DNA of 64,000 bases. Origin: Streptomyces sp. GESEQ-35. Lineage in GTDB: Bacteria > Actinomycetota > Actinomycetes > Streptomycetales > Streptomycetaceae. The notes under the pieces are model-generated. The model was not told the DNA's origin. It saw nothing but the letters and a program-made list of their open reading frames with translations, and searched no databases. Below are positions 1-8,503 of the stretch, one piece after another. The DNA lies in the NCBI RefSeq assembly GCF_017948485.1, contig NZ_JAFFSX010000013.1, positions 124,001 to 188,000 of the forward strand, in the 5' to 3' direction. Position 1 is the stretch's first letter. Every line of letters starts with the position of its first letter. A program made the position numbers and the translations under genes.

Positions 1-753
1 TGGGTGCCCGCCTACGGGGCCAGCGAACTGCCCGTCATCGCCGTCAATCCGCTCGACGGGGCCCGCCTGGACACCCCGGGGCGTGCCGTGCCCGGGGTGA
101 GCGTGCGCGTGGTGTCGCTGGAGACCGGGGTGCCGGTGGGGAACGGTGAGACCGGGGAGATCGAGGTCCGTTCGGATTCCCTGATGGCCGGCTATCTGCC
201 GGCCGAGGAGAGCGCGGACGCCTTCCACGACGGCTGGTACCGGACCGGTGACGTCGGCAGCGTGGACGCGGACGGCTGGCTGCAACTCACCGACCGCGCC
301 AAGGAGATGATCAAGGTGCGGGCGTTCCAGGTCGCGCCCGCCGAGGTCGAGGCCGTGCTGTACGGCCATCCGGCCGTCGCCGACTGCGCGGTGTTCGGCG
401 TCCCCGACCCGGCCGACGGGGAGGCGGTCGTCGCGGCCGTACGGGCCGGCCGGCCGGTCGAGGCGGCCGAGCTGATCGCACTGGTCGGTGACCGCCTCGC
501 CTCCTACAAGCGGCCGAGCCGCGTGGAGTTCGTGGCCGAGATCCCCCGACTGCCGTCCGGGAAGGTGCTGCGCCGCGTACTCAGGGACCGGCTCCTTGCG
601 GAGCTGAGCGGCCTGGGTGAAGCGCCCCAAAGGGGCGCGAGGAACGGCGCGACCAGCCACGACGACGCCGCAGACGATCGACGGCATTTCGCGGCTTCCC
701 AAGCGGAGCGCTTGGTCAGGGAGGAGGGCCATGGACGTACGTCTGACGGCTGA
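1..753 (+). CDS. AMP-forming acyl-CoA ligase, C-terminal part (5' end outside window)
   Basis: C-terminal half of an ANL-superfamily acyl-CoA synthetase, which activates a carboxylic acid to its CoA thioester via an acyl-adenylate. Visible family motifs are YRTGDVG (ATP/AMP-binding Asp), the hinge region around TDRAKEMIKVRAFQ, and PSGKVLRR, whose lysine is the adenylation catalytic residue. The reading frame is open from base 1, so the start lies upstream. Conserved sequence ends near base 600. The last ~48 residues are encoded by a copy of an intergenic palindromic repeat (621-706), and the ORF runs 23 bp into the next gene. It heads an operon with a FadE pair and a hydratase, so it probably supplies their substrate. 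Acid specificity cannot be read from the sequence. Confidence 0.9.
   Translation, partial: WVPAYGASELPVIAVNPLDGARLDTPGRAVPGVSVRVVSLETGVPVGNGETGEIEVRSDSLMAGYLPAEESADAFHDGWYRTGDVGSVDADGWLQLTDRAKEMIKVRAFQVAPAEVEAVLYGHPAVADCAVFGVPDPADGEAVVAAVRAGRPVEAAELIALVGDRLASYKRPSRVEFVAEIPRLPSGKVLRRVLRDRLLAELSGLGEAPQRGARNGATSHDDAADDRRHFAASQAERLVREEGHGRTSDG
621..706 (+). repeat. Interspersed palindromic repeat, copy 1
   Basis: GCGCCCC (622-628), AAA, GGGGCGC (632-638), followed by a conserved tail containing GCGCGACCAGCCACGACG. Copy 2 lies at 5593-5680 and an inverted copy 3 at 10656-10722. Here the repeat is read through in frame by the ligase ORF and adds an unusual C-terminal extension. Confidence 0.85.
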
Positions 754-1636
754 ACAGCGTCAACTGCGCGACGCGGCCGCCCGGTTGGCGTCCGCCCTCG
801 GCCCGGGCTCGGTCCTCGACCTGGACGACGCCGACCGGATCGCCCGACTGGAGAAAGCGGTGGAGACGACCGGCTGGCGGACGCTCCGCTCCGACGGCGC
901 GTCCGGGGTCGAAGTCGCCCTGGTCGTGGAGGAGTTCGGACGGGGGCTCGTCGATGTCCCGCTGCTCGGCCCGGTACTCGCCGATGACATCAGCCGGCAC
1001 GTCGCAGGGGAGTGGGGGTCCGCAACCGTCGCCGTGGAGTCCGAAGCGGTGGACGCCCGAGGCATGCGCCAAGCCCTCTGCCTCGAAGGCGACCAGGTCC
1101 TGGCGGGCGACGTGGGATCGCTGACCGTCTGCGCAGACCTGACCCGACGTAGCGCCGAACTCCCCGGCCCCCTGCGACCGATCGGAACCCTCTCCACCGA
1201 AGCCGTCGCACGCAGGCAGGCGCTGGCGCTCGTCGCCACCACCGCCGACCTGCTGGGCACGGCCCGCGGCGCGCACGAACTCGCCTGCGACTACGCCAAG
1301 ATCCGTGAGCAGTACGGCAGTCCGATCGGGTCGTACCAGGCCGTGGCCCACCCCCTTGCGGAAGGCCTGGCCCTGATCGAGGGCTCGGTGAGCGTGCTGC
1401 GGCACGCGGCCTGGGCGGTCGACGAACTCCCCGTCGCCGAAGCCCTCCGCGCCGCCCGCATAGCCAAGCTGTACTGCGCCCGCGCCGCCCGCACGGTCTG
1501 CGAGACGGCGGTGCAGGTGCACGGCGGCATCGGCAACACCTGGGAATGCCTGGCCCACCTCCACCTCCGGCGGGCCCTGACGTCCACCGACCTGTTCCCC
1601 GTGCGCCTGGAGGAGATCGACTGTGGACTTTCGTGA
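731..1636 (+). CDS. Acyl-CoA dehydrogenase, small-subunit type of a two-subunit FadE
   Basis: 301 residues, shorter than the ~380 of homomeric acyl-CoA dehydrogenases. The N-terminal half is degenerate. The C-terminal helical domain keeps the FAD-contacting pattern YAKIREQYGSPIGSYQAV and VQVHGGIGNTWE. Start ATG has a good ribosome site (GAGGAGG). Its end overlaps the next dehydrogenase gene by 14 bp, so the two are translationally coupled. This arrangement (degenerate small subunit plus full-length partner) matches the alpha2beta2 FadE enzymes known from steroid side-chain degradation (FadE28-FadE29 type). It should introduce a 2,3-double bond into an acyl-CoA, probably a bulky or short side-chain thioester. 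Confidence 0.85.
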   Translation: MDVRLTAEQRQLRDAAARLASALGPGSVLDLDDADRIARLEKAVETTGWRTLRSDGASGVEVALVVEEFGRGLVDVPLLGPVLADDISRHVAGEWGSATVAVESEAVDARGMRQALCLEGDQVLAGDVGSLTVCADLTRRSAELPGPLRPIGTLSTEAVARRQALALVATTADLLGTARGAHELACDYAKIREQYGSPIGSYQAVAHPLAEGLALIEGSVSVLRHAAWAVDELPVAEALRAARIAKLYCARAARTVCETAVQVHGGIGNTWECLAHLHLRRALTSTDLFPVRLEEIDCGLS

Positions 1637-2714
1637 CTCGACCGAGGAGGCCGCCTTCCGCGAGCGGCTGCGGGACTGGCTCACCGAGCGGGCCGGGACG
1701 TTCCCGGCCTCGGGAGACGAGTACTGGGCACGACAGGGCGACTGGCACCGGGCGCTGCACGCGGCCGGGTTCTTCGGCCTGTCCTGGCCGCGGGAGTACG
1801 GCGGACACGAACTGCCGCCCGTCTACGATGTCATCCTCGACGAGGAGCTGGCCCGCGCGGGCGCACCGCCCCGCCCCAGCCTCGGCTACCTGGTCCAGGG
1901 CCTCGGCCGGCACGGCGGCGAAGAGCTGCGACGCCGCTTCCTCCCCGGCATGGTCGACGGCACCGAACGCTGGTGCCAGGGCTTCAGCGAACCCGGCGCC
2001 GGCTCGGACCTCGCGTCCCTGACGACGACGGCCACCCGGGACGGGGACACGTACGTCGTCCACGGGCACAAGATCTGGACGAGCTACTCCGACGTGGCCG
2101 ACTGGTGCCTGCTGCTGGCGCGCACCGAGCCGGACGCACCCCGGCATCGCGGTCTCTCGGCGTTCGTGATCTCGATGGACCAACCAGGCGTCGTGCAGCG
2201 CCCGTTGAAGATGATGAACGGAGTCACCCGGGAGTTCGGGCAGGTCCTCTTCGACGGTGCGCAGGTCCCCGCGGACCAGATGGTGGGCGCGCCGGGGGAG
2301 GGCTGGGCGCTGGCCATGACCGTCGTCGGACACGAGCGCGAGCCGGCGACGCTCGGCTACTCGGCCCGGTACGGCAAGCTCGTGCGCCAGCTGGCGTCCC
2401 GGGTACGGGGAGCCGCAACGCCGCCGGAACTCGCCTGGGCCGTCGTCGAGACCGAGATGCTGCGGCTGCACGTGCGGCGGCGGCTGTCCGAACAGCTCGA
2501 CGGCGTCTCGCACGGCCCCGAGGGCTCCCTCGACAAGCTCCTCATGACCTGGACGGAACAGGCGGTCGGACACGCGGCCTTGGCGGTCGGCGGCACCCGC
2601 GACCCCGAGCTGCTGAACGCCTACCTCTACAGCCGGGCGCAGAGCGTCATGGGCGGCACCTCACAGATCCAGAAGAACATCATCGCCTCGCGGATCCTCG
2701 GACTGGGAGCCTGA
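1623..2714 (+). CDS. Acyl-CoA dehydrogenase, large-subunit type (partner of 731-1636)
   Basis: 363 residues with N-terminal helical, beta and C-terminal domains. Motifs: CQGFSEPGAGSDLAS (FAD/substrate loop) and GGTSQIQKNII near the C-terminus. The medium-chain-type catalytic Glu (YEGT) is Gly here. A Glu in GHEREPA lies at the alternative, isovaleryl/long-chain position on helix G. GTG start at 1623 overlaps the upstream stop. With its neighbour it should form a heteromeric FadE that transfers electrons to ETF. Confidence 0.88.
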   Translation: MDFRDSTEEAAFRERLRDWLTERAGTFPASGDEYWARQGDWHRALHAAGFFGLSWPREYGGHELPPVYDVILDEELARAGAPPRPSLGYLVQGLGRHGGEELRRRFLPGMVDGTERWCQGFSEPGAGSDLASLTTTATRDGDTYVVHGHKIWTSYSDVADWCLLLARTEPDAPRHRGLSAFVISMDQPGVVQRPLKMMNGVTREFGQVLFDGAQVPADQMVGAPGEGWALAMTVVGHEREPATLGYSARYGKLVRQLASRVRGAATPPELAWAVVETEMLRLHVRRRLSEQLDGVSHGPEGSLDKLLMTWTEQAVGHAALAVGGTRDPELLNAYLYSRAQSVMGGTSQIQKNIIASRILGLGA

Positions 2715-2715
2715 A

Positions 2716-3501
2716 GTGACCGACACGCAGAGCCTGTACGGCATGCCGGACGAGATCGACGTCCGCGCGGACGGCCCCCTCAGGATCATCACCCTCAACC
2801 GTCCCGACGCGCTCAACGCCGTCAACGACGCGCTCCACACCGGTCTCGCCCGGCTGTGGCCACGGCTGAGTGAGGACCGGGACGCACGCGCGGCCGTCCT
2901 CACGGGCGCCGGCCGGGCCTTCTCCGCGGGCGGCGACTTCACCTACCTCGACGAGCTCAGGCGCGACCCCGTCCTGCGTGCCCGGAGCATCGCGCACGGC
3001 CGGGACCTCGTCCTCGGCATGGCGCGCTGCCGGGTGCCCGTCGTGGCCGCGGTCAACGGCCCCGCCGTGGGCCTCGGGTGCAGCCTGGTCGCGCTGAGCG
3101 ACATCGTCTACATGGCGGAGTCCGCGTATCTCGCCGACCCCCACGTCCAGGTCGGCCTGGTCGCCGCCGACGGAGGCCCGCTCACCTGGCCCCTGCACAC
3201 CAGCCTGCTGCTGGCCAAGGAGTACGCCCTCACCGGCGCCCGCATCCCCGCCGAACGGGCCGTGGCGGTGGGGCTCGCCAATCACGCGGTAGCAGACCCG
3301 GTCGCCGAGGCCCTCGCCTGCGCCAAGCGCATCGCGGGCCTGCCCCGGCAGGCGGTCGAGAGCACCAAGCGCGTGCTCAACATGCACCTGGAGCGCGCGG
3401 TCCTGGCCACCCTCGACTACGCGACCACCGCAGAGGAACAGTCCTTCCGGACCGAGGACTTCCGCGCCACGCTCGCCCGCCTCACGGCGCGAGACGACTG
3501 A
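2716..3501 (+). CDS. Enoyl-CoA hydratase/isomerase family protein
   Basis: 261-residue crotonase-fold protein. It shows the oxyanion-hole pattern AGRAFSAGGDF and the second loop NGPAVGLGCSLVALSD. The residues aligned with the two catalytic glutamates of classical hydratases are not both obvious; LADPHVQVGL carries Asp/His where Glu is usual. It may therefore be a hydratase variant, isomerase or hydrolase. GTG start one base after the upstream stop. It would act on the enoyl-CoA made by the preceding FadE pair. Confidence 0.85.
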   Translation: MTDTQSLYGMPDEIDVRADGPLRIITLNRPDALNAVNDALHTGLARLWPRLSEDRDARAAVLTGAGRAFSAGGDFTYLDELRRDPVLRARSIAHGRDLVLGMARCRVPVVAAVNGPAVGLGCSLVALSDIVYMAESAYLADPHVQVGLVAADGGPLTWPLHTSLLLAKEYALTGARIPAERAVAVGLANHAVADPVAEALACAKRIAGLPRQAVESTKRVLNMHLERAVLATLDYATTAEEQSFRTEDFRATLARLTARDD

Positions 3502-3514
3502 GTCCACCCGGCCT

Positions 3515-4282
3515 TCACTTCGGCGGGAACCTCAACGCCCCGTCCAGGCGGATGACTTCACCGTTGAGGTAGTCGTTCTCACAGATGTGCTCGATGAGGG
3601 CGGCGTACTCGGGAGAGCGGCCCATCCGCCGGGGGTGCGGGACCTTCGGGCCCCAGTACGCCTCCAGTTGGTCCCCCGCCTTTCCGTACGCCGGGGTGAG
3701 GAACGTACCGGGCGCGACGGTGACGACCCGGATGCCCAGGGGGGACAGGTCACGCGCGGCCACCAGGGTCATGCCCACCACGCCGCCCTTGGCGGCCGCG
3801 TAGGGAAGCTGGCCGATCTGACCCTCGTACGCCGCGATCGACGCGGTGTTGACGATGACGCCCCGGCCGCCCTCCTCGTCCACCGGCTCCTGGCGGGCCA
3901 TGGCGGCGGCGGCCAGGCGCATCACGTTGAACACCCCGGTCAGATAGATGTCGACGGTCTGCCGGAACCCGGCGAGGTCCAGGGGTTCGCCGTCCTTGCC
4001 GACGAGCCGTCCGCCGGTCGCGGGGCCGCCGTGCGCGTCCACCGAGATCCGCAGCGGGGCGAGCGCCTCCGCCTCCCCGACGGCGGCACGGACGCTGTCC
4101 TCGTCGGTGGCGTCGGTCCGTACGTAACGGACGCCCAGCTCCTTCTCCAGAGCCGTGCCCTTGTCGTCGGCGAGGTCCGCGACGACCACCGCCGCCCCCG
4201 CCGCGTGCAGCCGGCGTACGGTCGCCTCGCCCAGGCCGCCCGCGCCGCCGACCACGATCGCGGAACTCCCACCGATCCGCAT
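3515..4282 (-). CDS. SDR-family 3-hydroxyacyl-CoA dehydrogenase (HSD10-like)
   Basis: 255 residues. N-terminal NAD-binding [19 protein letters not shown] with the catalytic Ser region, YAAAKGG (catalytic Tyr/Lys), and the phrase [19 protein letters not shown], typical of type-2 3-hydroxyacyl-CoA dehydrogenases. The start at 4282 was chosen because AAGGGAGGGG precedes it by about 7 bases; an upstream in-frame ATG at 4309 has no ribosome site. It is divergent from the thiolase and shares the operator at 4321-4335. Probable role: oxidation of a 3-hydroxyacyl-CoA before thiolysis. Confidence 0.85.
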   Translation of the reverse strand: MRIGGSSAIVVGGAGGLGEATVRRLHAAGAAVVVADLADDKGTALEKELGVRYVRTDATDEDSVRAAVGEAEALAPLRISVDAHGGPATGGRLVGKDGEPLDLAGFRQTVDIYLTGVFNVMRLAAAAMARQEPVDEEGGRGVIVNTASIAAYEGQIGQLPYAAAKGGVVGMTLVAARDLSPLGIRVVTVAPGTFLTPAYGKAGDQLEAYWGPKVPHPRRMGRSPEYAALIEHICENDYLNGEVIRLDGALRFPPK

Positions 4283-4320
4283 CTGCGTCCCCTCCCTTGC
4301 GTATGCCATTCTAGTTTTGG

Positions 4321-4335
4321 GAGAGTAGCATTCTC
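4321..4335. promoter_or_regulatory. TetR-type operator GAGAGTAGCATTCTC
   Basis: Near-perfect match to the shared 15-bp palindrome GAGAAT-n3-ATTCTC, in the gap between the divergent SDR and thiolase genes. An AT-rich TAGAAT on the minus strand (4308-4313) could be the -10 of the SDR promoter. Confidence 0.75.
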
Positions 4336-4382
4336 ATCGCGCGATGTGATCCTGTCCGACCGGCCGAGTTGGAGAGCCGTCC

Positions 4383-5537
4383 ATGACCCAGGCAGTCATC
4401 GTGTCCGCCCTGCGCACGCCCGTGGGAACCGCCTTCAAGGGGACCCTGCGGGACACCACGGCCTTCGACCTGGCCCACCACATCGTCGGCGCCGCGGCGA
4501 AGGGCCTCGACCCGGACCGCGTCGACGACGTGATCCTCGGCGAAGGCCTCTACGGCGGCGGCGTCCTGGCCCGGCACGCGGCGCTGACCGCCGGACTCAC
4601 CTCCGTCCCCGGGCAGGCCCTCAACCGGCACTGTGCGGCAGGCCTCGCCGCCGTGGCGGGCGCGGCCGCGAGCATCCGCGCCGGGATGGACGACCTCGTG
4701 ATCGCCGGAGGCGTCAACTCGGCGTCCACGGCGCCCAAGTCGCGGTTCCGGATCGAAGGGGAGTGGGTGGAGCCCTGGATGCCGCCCACCCACCCCGACC
4801 GCCCGGACGCTCCCAACACAGACATGTCGATCACCATCGGCTGGAACGTCGCCCAGCGGGCCGGCATCAGCCGCGAGGACATGGACGCCTGGGCGCTGCG
4901 CTCGCACCGCAACGCCGTACGCGCCATCGACGAGGGCCGGTTCGACGCCGAGACCGTTCCCGTCGAGACCGTGCACGGACTGTTCTCCGTCGACGAACAC
5001 CCGCGCCGCAACACCTCGTTGGAGAGGCTGGCCGGGCTCAAGGTGCTGCACCCGGAGATCGACGGGTTCAGCATCACCGCGGGCAACGCCTGCGGCGCCA
5101 ACGACGGCGCCGCCGCTCTGGTGGTCGCGAGCGACAGCGCGGCGGACGGCACGGGCCTGCCCGCCCTGGCCACCGTACGATCCTGGGCGTCCGTCGGCGT
5201 CGATCCCGCCGAGACCGGGCTGGCGCCGGTGAAGGCGATCCCCAAGGCACTGGCACGGGCGGGACTTTCGACCACCGATGTCGATCTGTTCGAGATCAAC
5301 GAGGCGTTCGCTTCGGTGGCCGTGGCCGCCGTCCGCCTCCTCGACCTCGACCCGGACCGTGTCAACGTCAACGGCAGCGGCTGCTCGCTCGGCCACCCCG
5401 TCGCCGCCACCGGCGCCCGCATGCTGGTCACACTCGTCCACGAACTGCGCCGACGCGGCGGCGGCATCGGCGTCGCGTCGATGTGCGCGGGCGGCGGGAT
5501 GGGCTCGGCAATGGTCGTCGAGGTCCCGGCTCCCTGA
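4383..5537 (+). CDS. Thiolase / acetyl-CoA acyltransferase
   Basis: 384-residue thiolase with all catalytic elements. The nucleophilic Cys is near residue 84 (NRHCAAG), followed by EINEAFASV, the His of GHPVAATGARM, and the C-terminal Cys in SMCAGGGMGSAM. It cleaves a 3-ketoacyl-CoA with CoA, releasing acetyl- or propionyl-CoA. Divergently transcribed from the SDR that would make its substrate; both are controlled across one operator. A palindromic repeat follows the stop and may act as terminator. Confidence 0.92.
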   Translation: MTQAVIVSALRTPVGTAFKGTLRDTTAFDLAHHIVGAAAKGLDPDRVDDVILGEGLYGGGVLARHAALTAGLTSVPGQALNRHCAAGLAAVAGAAASIRAGMDDLVIAGGVNSASTAPKSRFRIEGEWVEPWMPPTHPDRPDAPNTDMSITIGWNVAQRAGISREDMDAWALRSHRNAVRAIDEGRFDAETVPVETVHGLFSVDEHPRRNTSLERLAGLKVLHPEIDGFSITAGNACGANDGAAALVVASDSAADGTGLPALATVRSWASVGVDPAETGLAPVKAIPKALARAGLSTTDVDLFEINEAFASVAVAAVRLLDLDPDRVNVNGSGCSLGHPVAATGARMLVTLVHELRRRGGGIGVASMCAGGGMGSAMVVEVPAP

Positions 5538-5592
5538 GCGCGCACGCCGGGCTAGGTGCCTTGCTCGGGCTTGGCGTATTGCTCGGCCCGGC

Positions 5593-5680
5593 AGCGCCCC
5601 GAAGGGGCGCGGGGAACTGCGCGACCAGCCACGACGGCGCAGCAGACGACCGACGGCACATCGCGGCCCCGCGGCGGAGC
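5593..5680 (+). repeat. Interspersed palindromic repeat, copy 2
   Basis: Same element as 621-706, about 85 bp aligned by eye: GCGCCCC-GAA-GGGGCGC then GGGGAACTGCGCGACCAGC and a further conserved tail. It lies in the convergent gap between the thiolase and the DapB-like gene. Confidence 0.85.
5594..5610. terminator. Hairpin within repeat copy 2
   Basis: Perfect 7-bp stem GCGCCCC/GGGGCGC with a GAA loop, 57 bp after the thiolase stop. It has no T-tract, which is common for Streptomyces terminators. Confidence 0.5.
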
Positions 5681-5711
5681 CGCATATCGGACAGCCGGCG
5701 GAGCGCCCGGG

Positions 5712-6767
5712 TCAGCCCAGCGTCGCCGTGATCTGCGGCAGATCGAGGGAGGTGCGGATCCCGGGATCCGCCGCGCAGACGAACGGCACCGCGTTGACCG
5801 CCCGGTTCGCCGTGTACGACGGGGACACCTCGGCCATCCGGTCGAGCGGCACCGGCAGCCGCATGCCCACGTCGAGCGGCGCGTCGCCGTCGACCGTGAG
5901 GTGCCAGCCGGTGTCCCGAAGGTCCCAGGCCGGTTCGAGGTCGCGGGTGCAGTACCACGTCGCCCGGAAGCGCAGCAGCGGACGGCCCGCGCGCATCCCG
6001 GACACCGTGAGGCGCTGGGCCGCCACCGTGCCCGGCTCCAGCGTGCCGGCGGCGATGCCGGCCCGGTGGCGGGCGGTGGCGACCTCTCCGCCCGCCTCCA
6101 GTGCGTCGAGCGGCAGCCCGAGGGACTCGGCGATCAGCCGCAGCGAGGGGCCGAAGCTGGTCCGTGCCCGGGTGAGACGGCCTTCGTCGAACTCACCGGG
6201 CGTGACACCGAAGCCCATCACGCCGAACAGCAGGTCCGGCGAAGGGCGTTGGGAGAGATCGGCGAACTCGTCGATGGTGAGCGCGTCGATCCGCCGCGCG
6301 ACGGACGTCAGGACGAGCGGCACGGCTTCGGTGATGAAGCCGGGGCTGCTGCCCGTGCTGTGGATCGAGGTGCCGCCGGCCTTGCAGGCGGTCCCGACCC
6401 GTTCGCGTACGACGGGATCCATGCTCCCCGGATGATGGAACTCGCCGCGCGTGGTCACGATGTTCGCGCCCGACTCCAGCAGTCGGCACACCTCGTCGAC
6501 GTCGCAGACCAGCGGCATGTAGAGCACGCAGTCCGCGTCCAGCCCGAGGATGTGCTCGACGTCCCGGGTGGTGGTCACCCCGGTGCCCCCGCTGTCCCCG
6601 AGCCCGCAGAGCTCGCCCGCGTCCCGCCCGGCCTTGCCCGGCGTACGGACGTACACCCCGGCCAGCTCCAGGTGCGGGTGTTCGACGACCGCGCGCAGCG
6701 AGCGGGACCCGATGGTGCCGGTGGCCCACTGGACGACGCGGTACGGACGTCCGGCGCCGGTGTTCAT
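5712..6767 (-). CDS. NAD(P)-binding dihydrodipicolinate-reductase-like oxidoreductase
   Basis: 351 residues. Rossmann start YRVVQWATGTIGSRSLRAV at residues 9-27, then a DapB/diaminopentanoate-dehydrogenase-like body. This class is common next to lipid and steroid genes in actinobacteria, but its reaction there is not established. Start chosen at 6767 because GGAGGCGGCGGG lies just upstream and because it gives a 4-bp ATGA overlap with the thioesterase gene; longer upstream frames are shadows of that gene. Probably an NAD(P)H-dependent reductase of a pathway intermediate. Confidence 0.75.
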   Translation of the reverse strand: MNTGAGRPYRVVQWATGTIGSRSLRAVVEHPHLELAGVYVRTPGKAGRDAGELCGLGDSGGTGVTTTRDVEHILGLDADCVLYMPLVCDVDEVCRLLESGANIVTTRGEFHHPGSMDPVVRERVGTACKAGGTSIHSTGSSPGFITEAVPLVLTSVARRIDALTIDEFADLSQRPSPDLLFGVMGFGVTPGEFDEGRLTRARTSFGPSLRLIAESLGLPLDALEAGGEVATARHRAGIAAGTLEPGTVAAQRLTVSGMRAGRPLLRFRATWYCTRDLEPAWDLRDTGWHLTVDGDAPLDVGMRLPVPLDRMAEVSPSYTANRAVNAVPFVCAADPGIRTSLDLPQITATLG

Positions 6768-7588
6768 CCCGCCGCCTCCGGTGCCATGCGCAGCAGGGCC
6801 TCCTGGGCGTAGGACGCGACCAGGGTGCCGTCCCAGGCGAACACGTCGCCCCGGCCGAAGCAGCGGCCGTGGGCGAGGATCGGGCTGTGCTGGCGCAGCA
6901 GCAGCCAGTCGTCGGCGCGGAAGGGCCGGTGGAACCACACCGTGTGCGAGGTGACGGCGGAGGTGAACGCCGTTCCGGCGTCCAGCTGGCTTATCCCGGC
7001 GAGCGGTCGCAGCGCCGTGCCGATGAGCGTCAGATCGGTGGCGTACGCGGTGAGGGCGGGCGCCAGTTCCCCGCCGGTCGGCGGGGTGCGCATCCACAGC
7101 TCGAACTCGGCGGGACCGGCGGCGGCGGAGTCGAGGTCGGTCGTGGTCCGGGTCTCCCAGGGCAGCAGTACCAGGTCGACGCCGTATTCCGGCCCCGGGA
7201 GAACGGGGGCCGCGGCGGCGGTCTGGTGGACCGGGCCCTCCTCGGGGGCGTGCAGCGACACCGAGACCGTGGCCACGACCCCCTTGGCCTGCCGGGCGAC
7301 CACGCCCAGCGTGGCGAAGGAGCCGCCCTCGTGGTGGCGCTCCACCTCGTACCGCACGGGTTCGTCGGGCCGGCCCGCGCGCGGGAACAGGGCGTGCAGG
7401 GACTTGACGGGCTTGTCCGGGCAGGCGAGTTCCGCGGCCCGGAGCGACTGGGCCAGCAGCTGTCCTCCGAAGAGGCGGTGGTAGCCAAGGCGCTGGTTGA
7501 GCCCCTCGTAGCCGGTGCTCCCGGGAGGCGTGCGCAGGTCGAGACAGGCGAGCAGATCGTCCCAGAGTTCACTTGTGGCAAGCGGCAT
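6764..7588 (-). CDS. Acyl-CoA thioesterase II (TesB family)
   Basis: 274 residues, the usual length for TesB double-hotdog thioesterases. N-terminal hotdog carries FGGQLLAQSLRAAEL and KSLHALFPRAG; the C-terminal hotdog carries WFHRPFRADDWLLL. It hydrolyses acyl-CoA to free acid and CoA, possibly to relieve CoA trapping by dead-end intermediates. First gene of a two-gene minus-strand operon. The start has only a weak ribosome site, and the shared operator sits 31 bp upstream. Confidence 0.85.
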   Translation of the reverse strand: MPLATSELWDDLLACLDLRTPPGSTGYEGLNQRLGYHRLFGGQLLAQSLRAAELACPDKPVKSLHALFPRAGRPDEPVRYEVERHHEGGSFATLGVVARQAKGVVATVSVSLHAPEEGPVHQTAAAAPVLPGPEYGVDLVLLPWETRTTTDLDSAAAGPAEFELWMRTPPTGGELAPALTAYATDLTLIGTALRPLAGISQLDAGTAFTSAVTSHTVWFHRPFRADDWLLLRQHSPILAHGRCFGRGDVFAWDGTLVASYAQEALLRMAPEAAG

Positions 7589-7619
7589 GCCTGGGAGGGT
7601 AAACTAAATTTCCGCCCAT

Positions 7620-7634
7620 GAGAATGAGATTCTC
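7620..7634. promoter_or_regulatory. TetR-type operator GAGAATGAGATTCTC
   Basis: Perfect palindromic arms GAGAAT/ATTCTC with a 3-bp centre, 31 bp upstream of the thioesterase start and just downstream of the TetR gene's stop codon. Confidence 0.8.
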
Positions 7635-7653
7635 CTACCTCCAGTGGTGGCGG

Positions 7654-8328
7654 TCAGCTGAGGGTGAACCCCTTCGCGCAGAAGTCCCAGATCTCTTCCG
7701 AGGTGATCGGGTGGGTGCCCTCCTGGCCGCTGGACTGCGCGTTGAACATGACGGTCTGCATCGTGAGCGCGGCCGCCCGGCGCGGTTTGAAGCCGGGGCG
7801 CAGCAGACCGGCGGTCTCCAGCTCCACCATCAGATCCGCGAACAGGGTGAGCAGCGGGGCGTTCGCGACCCTCATCTCGGCGGGGTGCGACACCAGCAGT
7901 CGCAGGGCGAAGTCGGTGAACAGCGGGCGCTGGGTGGCGTCCTGGGTGGGGCGGGAGCTGTCGAAGAGCGCCTGGACGACGACCCTGAGTCGGTCCAGCG
8001 GCGTGGCCTGCTCGGCCGCGATCGTACGAAACTGGTCGGCCGACTTGCTCATCGCGTCCTCGAAGAGGGCGAGCAGCAGCTCATGCTTCCCGTCGAAGTG
8101 CTGGTAGAAGCTGCGCAGCGACTGTCGGGAGCGGTCGACGACCTCCTGCACGGTGAAGTCCGTGGTGCCCTTCTCCGCCATGATCGCCTGCGCCGCGTCC
8201 AGGAACCGCTCCACGCGCTGTTCGGCCCGGCGCTTCGCCGCCTGGGTGGAACGCTCGACCGCGCGCTGCTTCCAGGCCGGTTCCTCGGTCGGGGTGCTCA
8301 CGGGCTGGTCCGCCTTCTGTGCTGCCAT
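7654..8328 (-). CDS. TetR/AcrR-family transcriptional regulator
   Basis: 224 residues. A basic N-terminal tail (residues 18-40) leads into a TetR helix-turn-helix at about 58-80 (FTVQEVVDRSRQSLRSFYQHF), followed by a variable helical ligand-binding domain. Start at 8328 chosen because the in-frame upstream extension has no family similarity. Divergent from a FadE pair, with one shared operator between them and another just beyond its stop. It is one of two TetR proteins that could bind the island-wide operator; an acyl-CoA inducer is likely by analogy with KstR/FadR-type TetR repressors. Confidence 0.88.
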   Translation of the reverse strand: MAAQKADQPVSTPTEEPAWKQRAVERSTQAAKRRAEQRVERFLDAAQAIMAEKGTTDFTVQEVVDRSRQSLRSFYQHFDGKHELLLALFEDAMSKSADQFRTIAAEQATPLDRLRVVVQALFDSSRPTQDATQRPLFTDFALRLLVSHPAEMRVANAPLLTLFADLMVELETAGLLRPGFKPRRAAALTMQTVMFNAQSSGQEGTHPITSEEIWDFCAKGFTLS

Positions 8329-8419
8329 GGGGAGAACATTACTGCAGTGTAGCGACAAGCTTGCCGCGCCAGTCTGGACACCTCGCGGGTCATGGATGAG
8401 ACTCTTAATTCCCCATCGT

Positions 8420-8434
8420 GAGAATGTTGTTCTC
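8420..8434. promoter_or_regulatory. TetR-type operator GAGAATGTTGTTCTC
   Basis: Matches the shared palindrome at 11 of 12 arm positions, in the divergent gap between the TetR gene and a FadE pair. Confidence 0.78.
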
Positions 8435-8464
8435 ATGCCCCTCGTCCGCACAGGGAGGCCGTTC

Positions 8465-8503
8465 ATGGCACGCGACGTCATCGGAGGCTCCGATGCTGTT
8501 TGA
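8465..8503 (+). CDS. Possible 12-codon leader ORF
   Basis: ATG preceded by a strong AGGGAGG ribosome site encodes MARDVIGGSDAV and stops 8 bp inside the start of the acyl-CoA dehydrogenase in another frame. It could couple translation of the dehydrogenase to the leader, or it may be chance. No family similarity is expected at this length. Confidence 0.35.
   Translation: MARDVIGGSDAV

Noticed and set aside
3587-5731. 714-residue plus-strand open frame
   Set aside because: Runs through the antisense SDR and the thiolase in the wrong frame; Arg-rich, no domain.
8341-8348. ACTGCAGT palindrome just upstream of the TetR-1 gene
   Set aside because: Only 8 bp and flanks are not symmetrical; not related to the shared operator. 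Could be chance.
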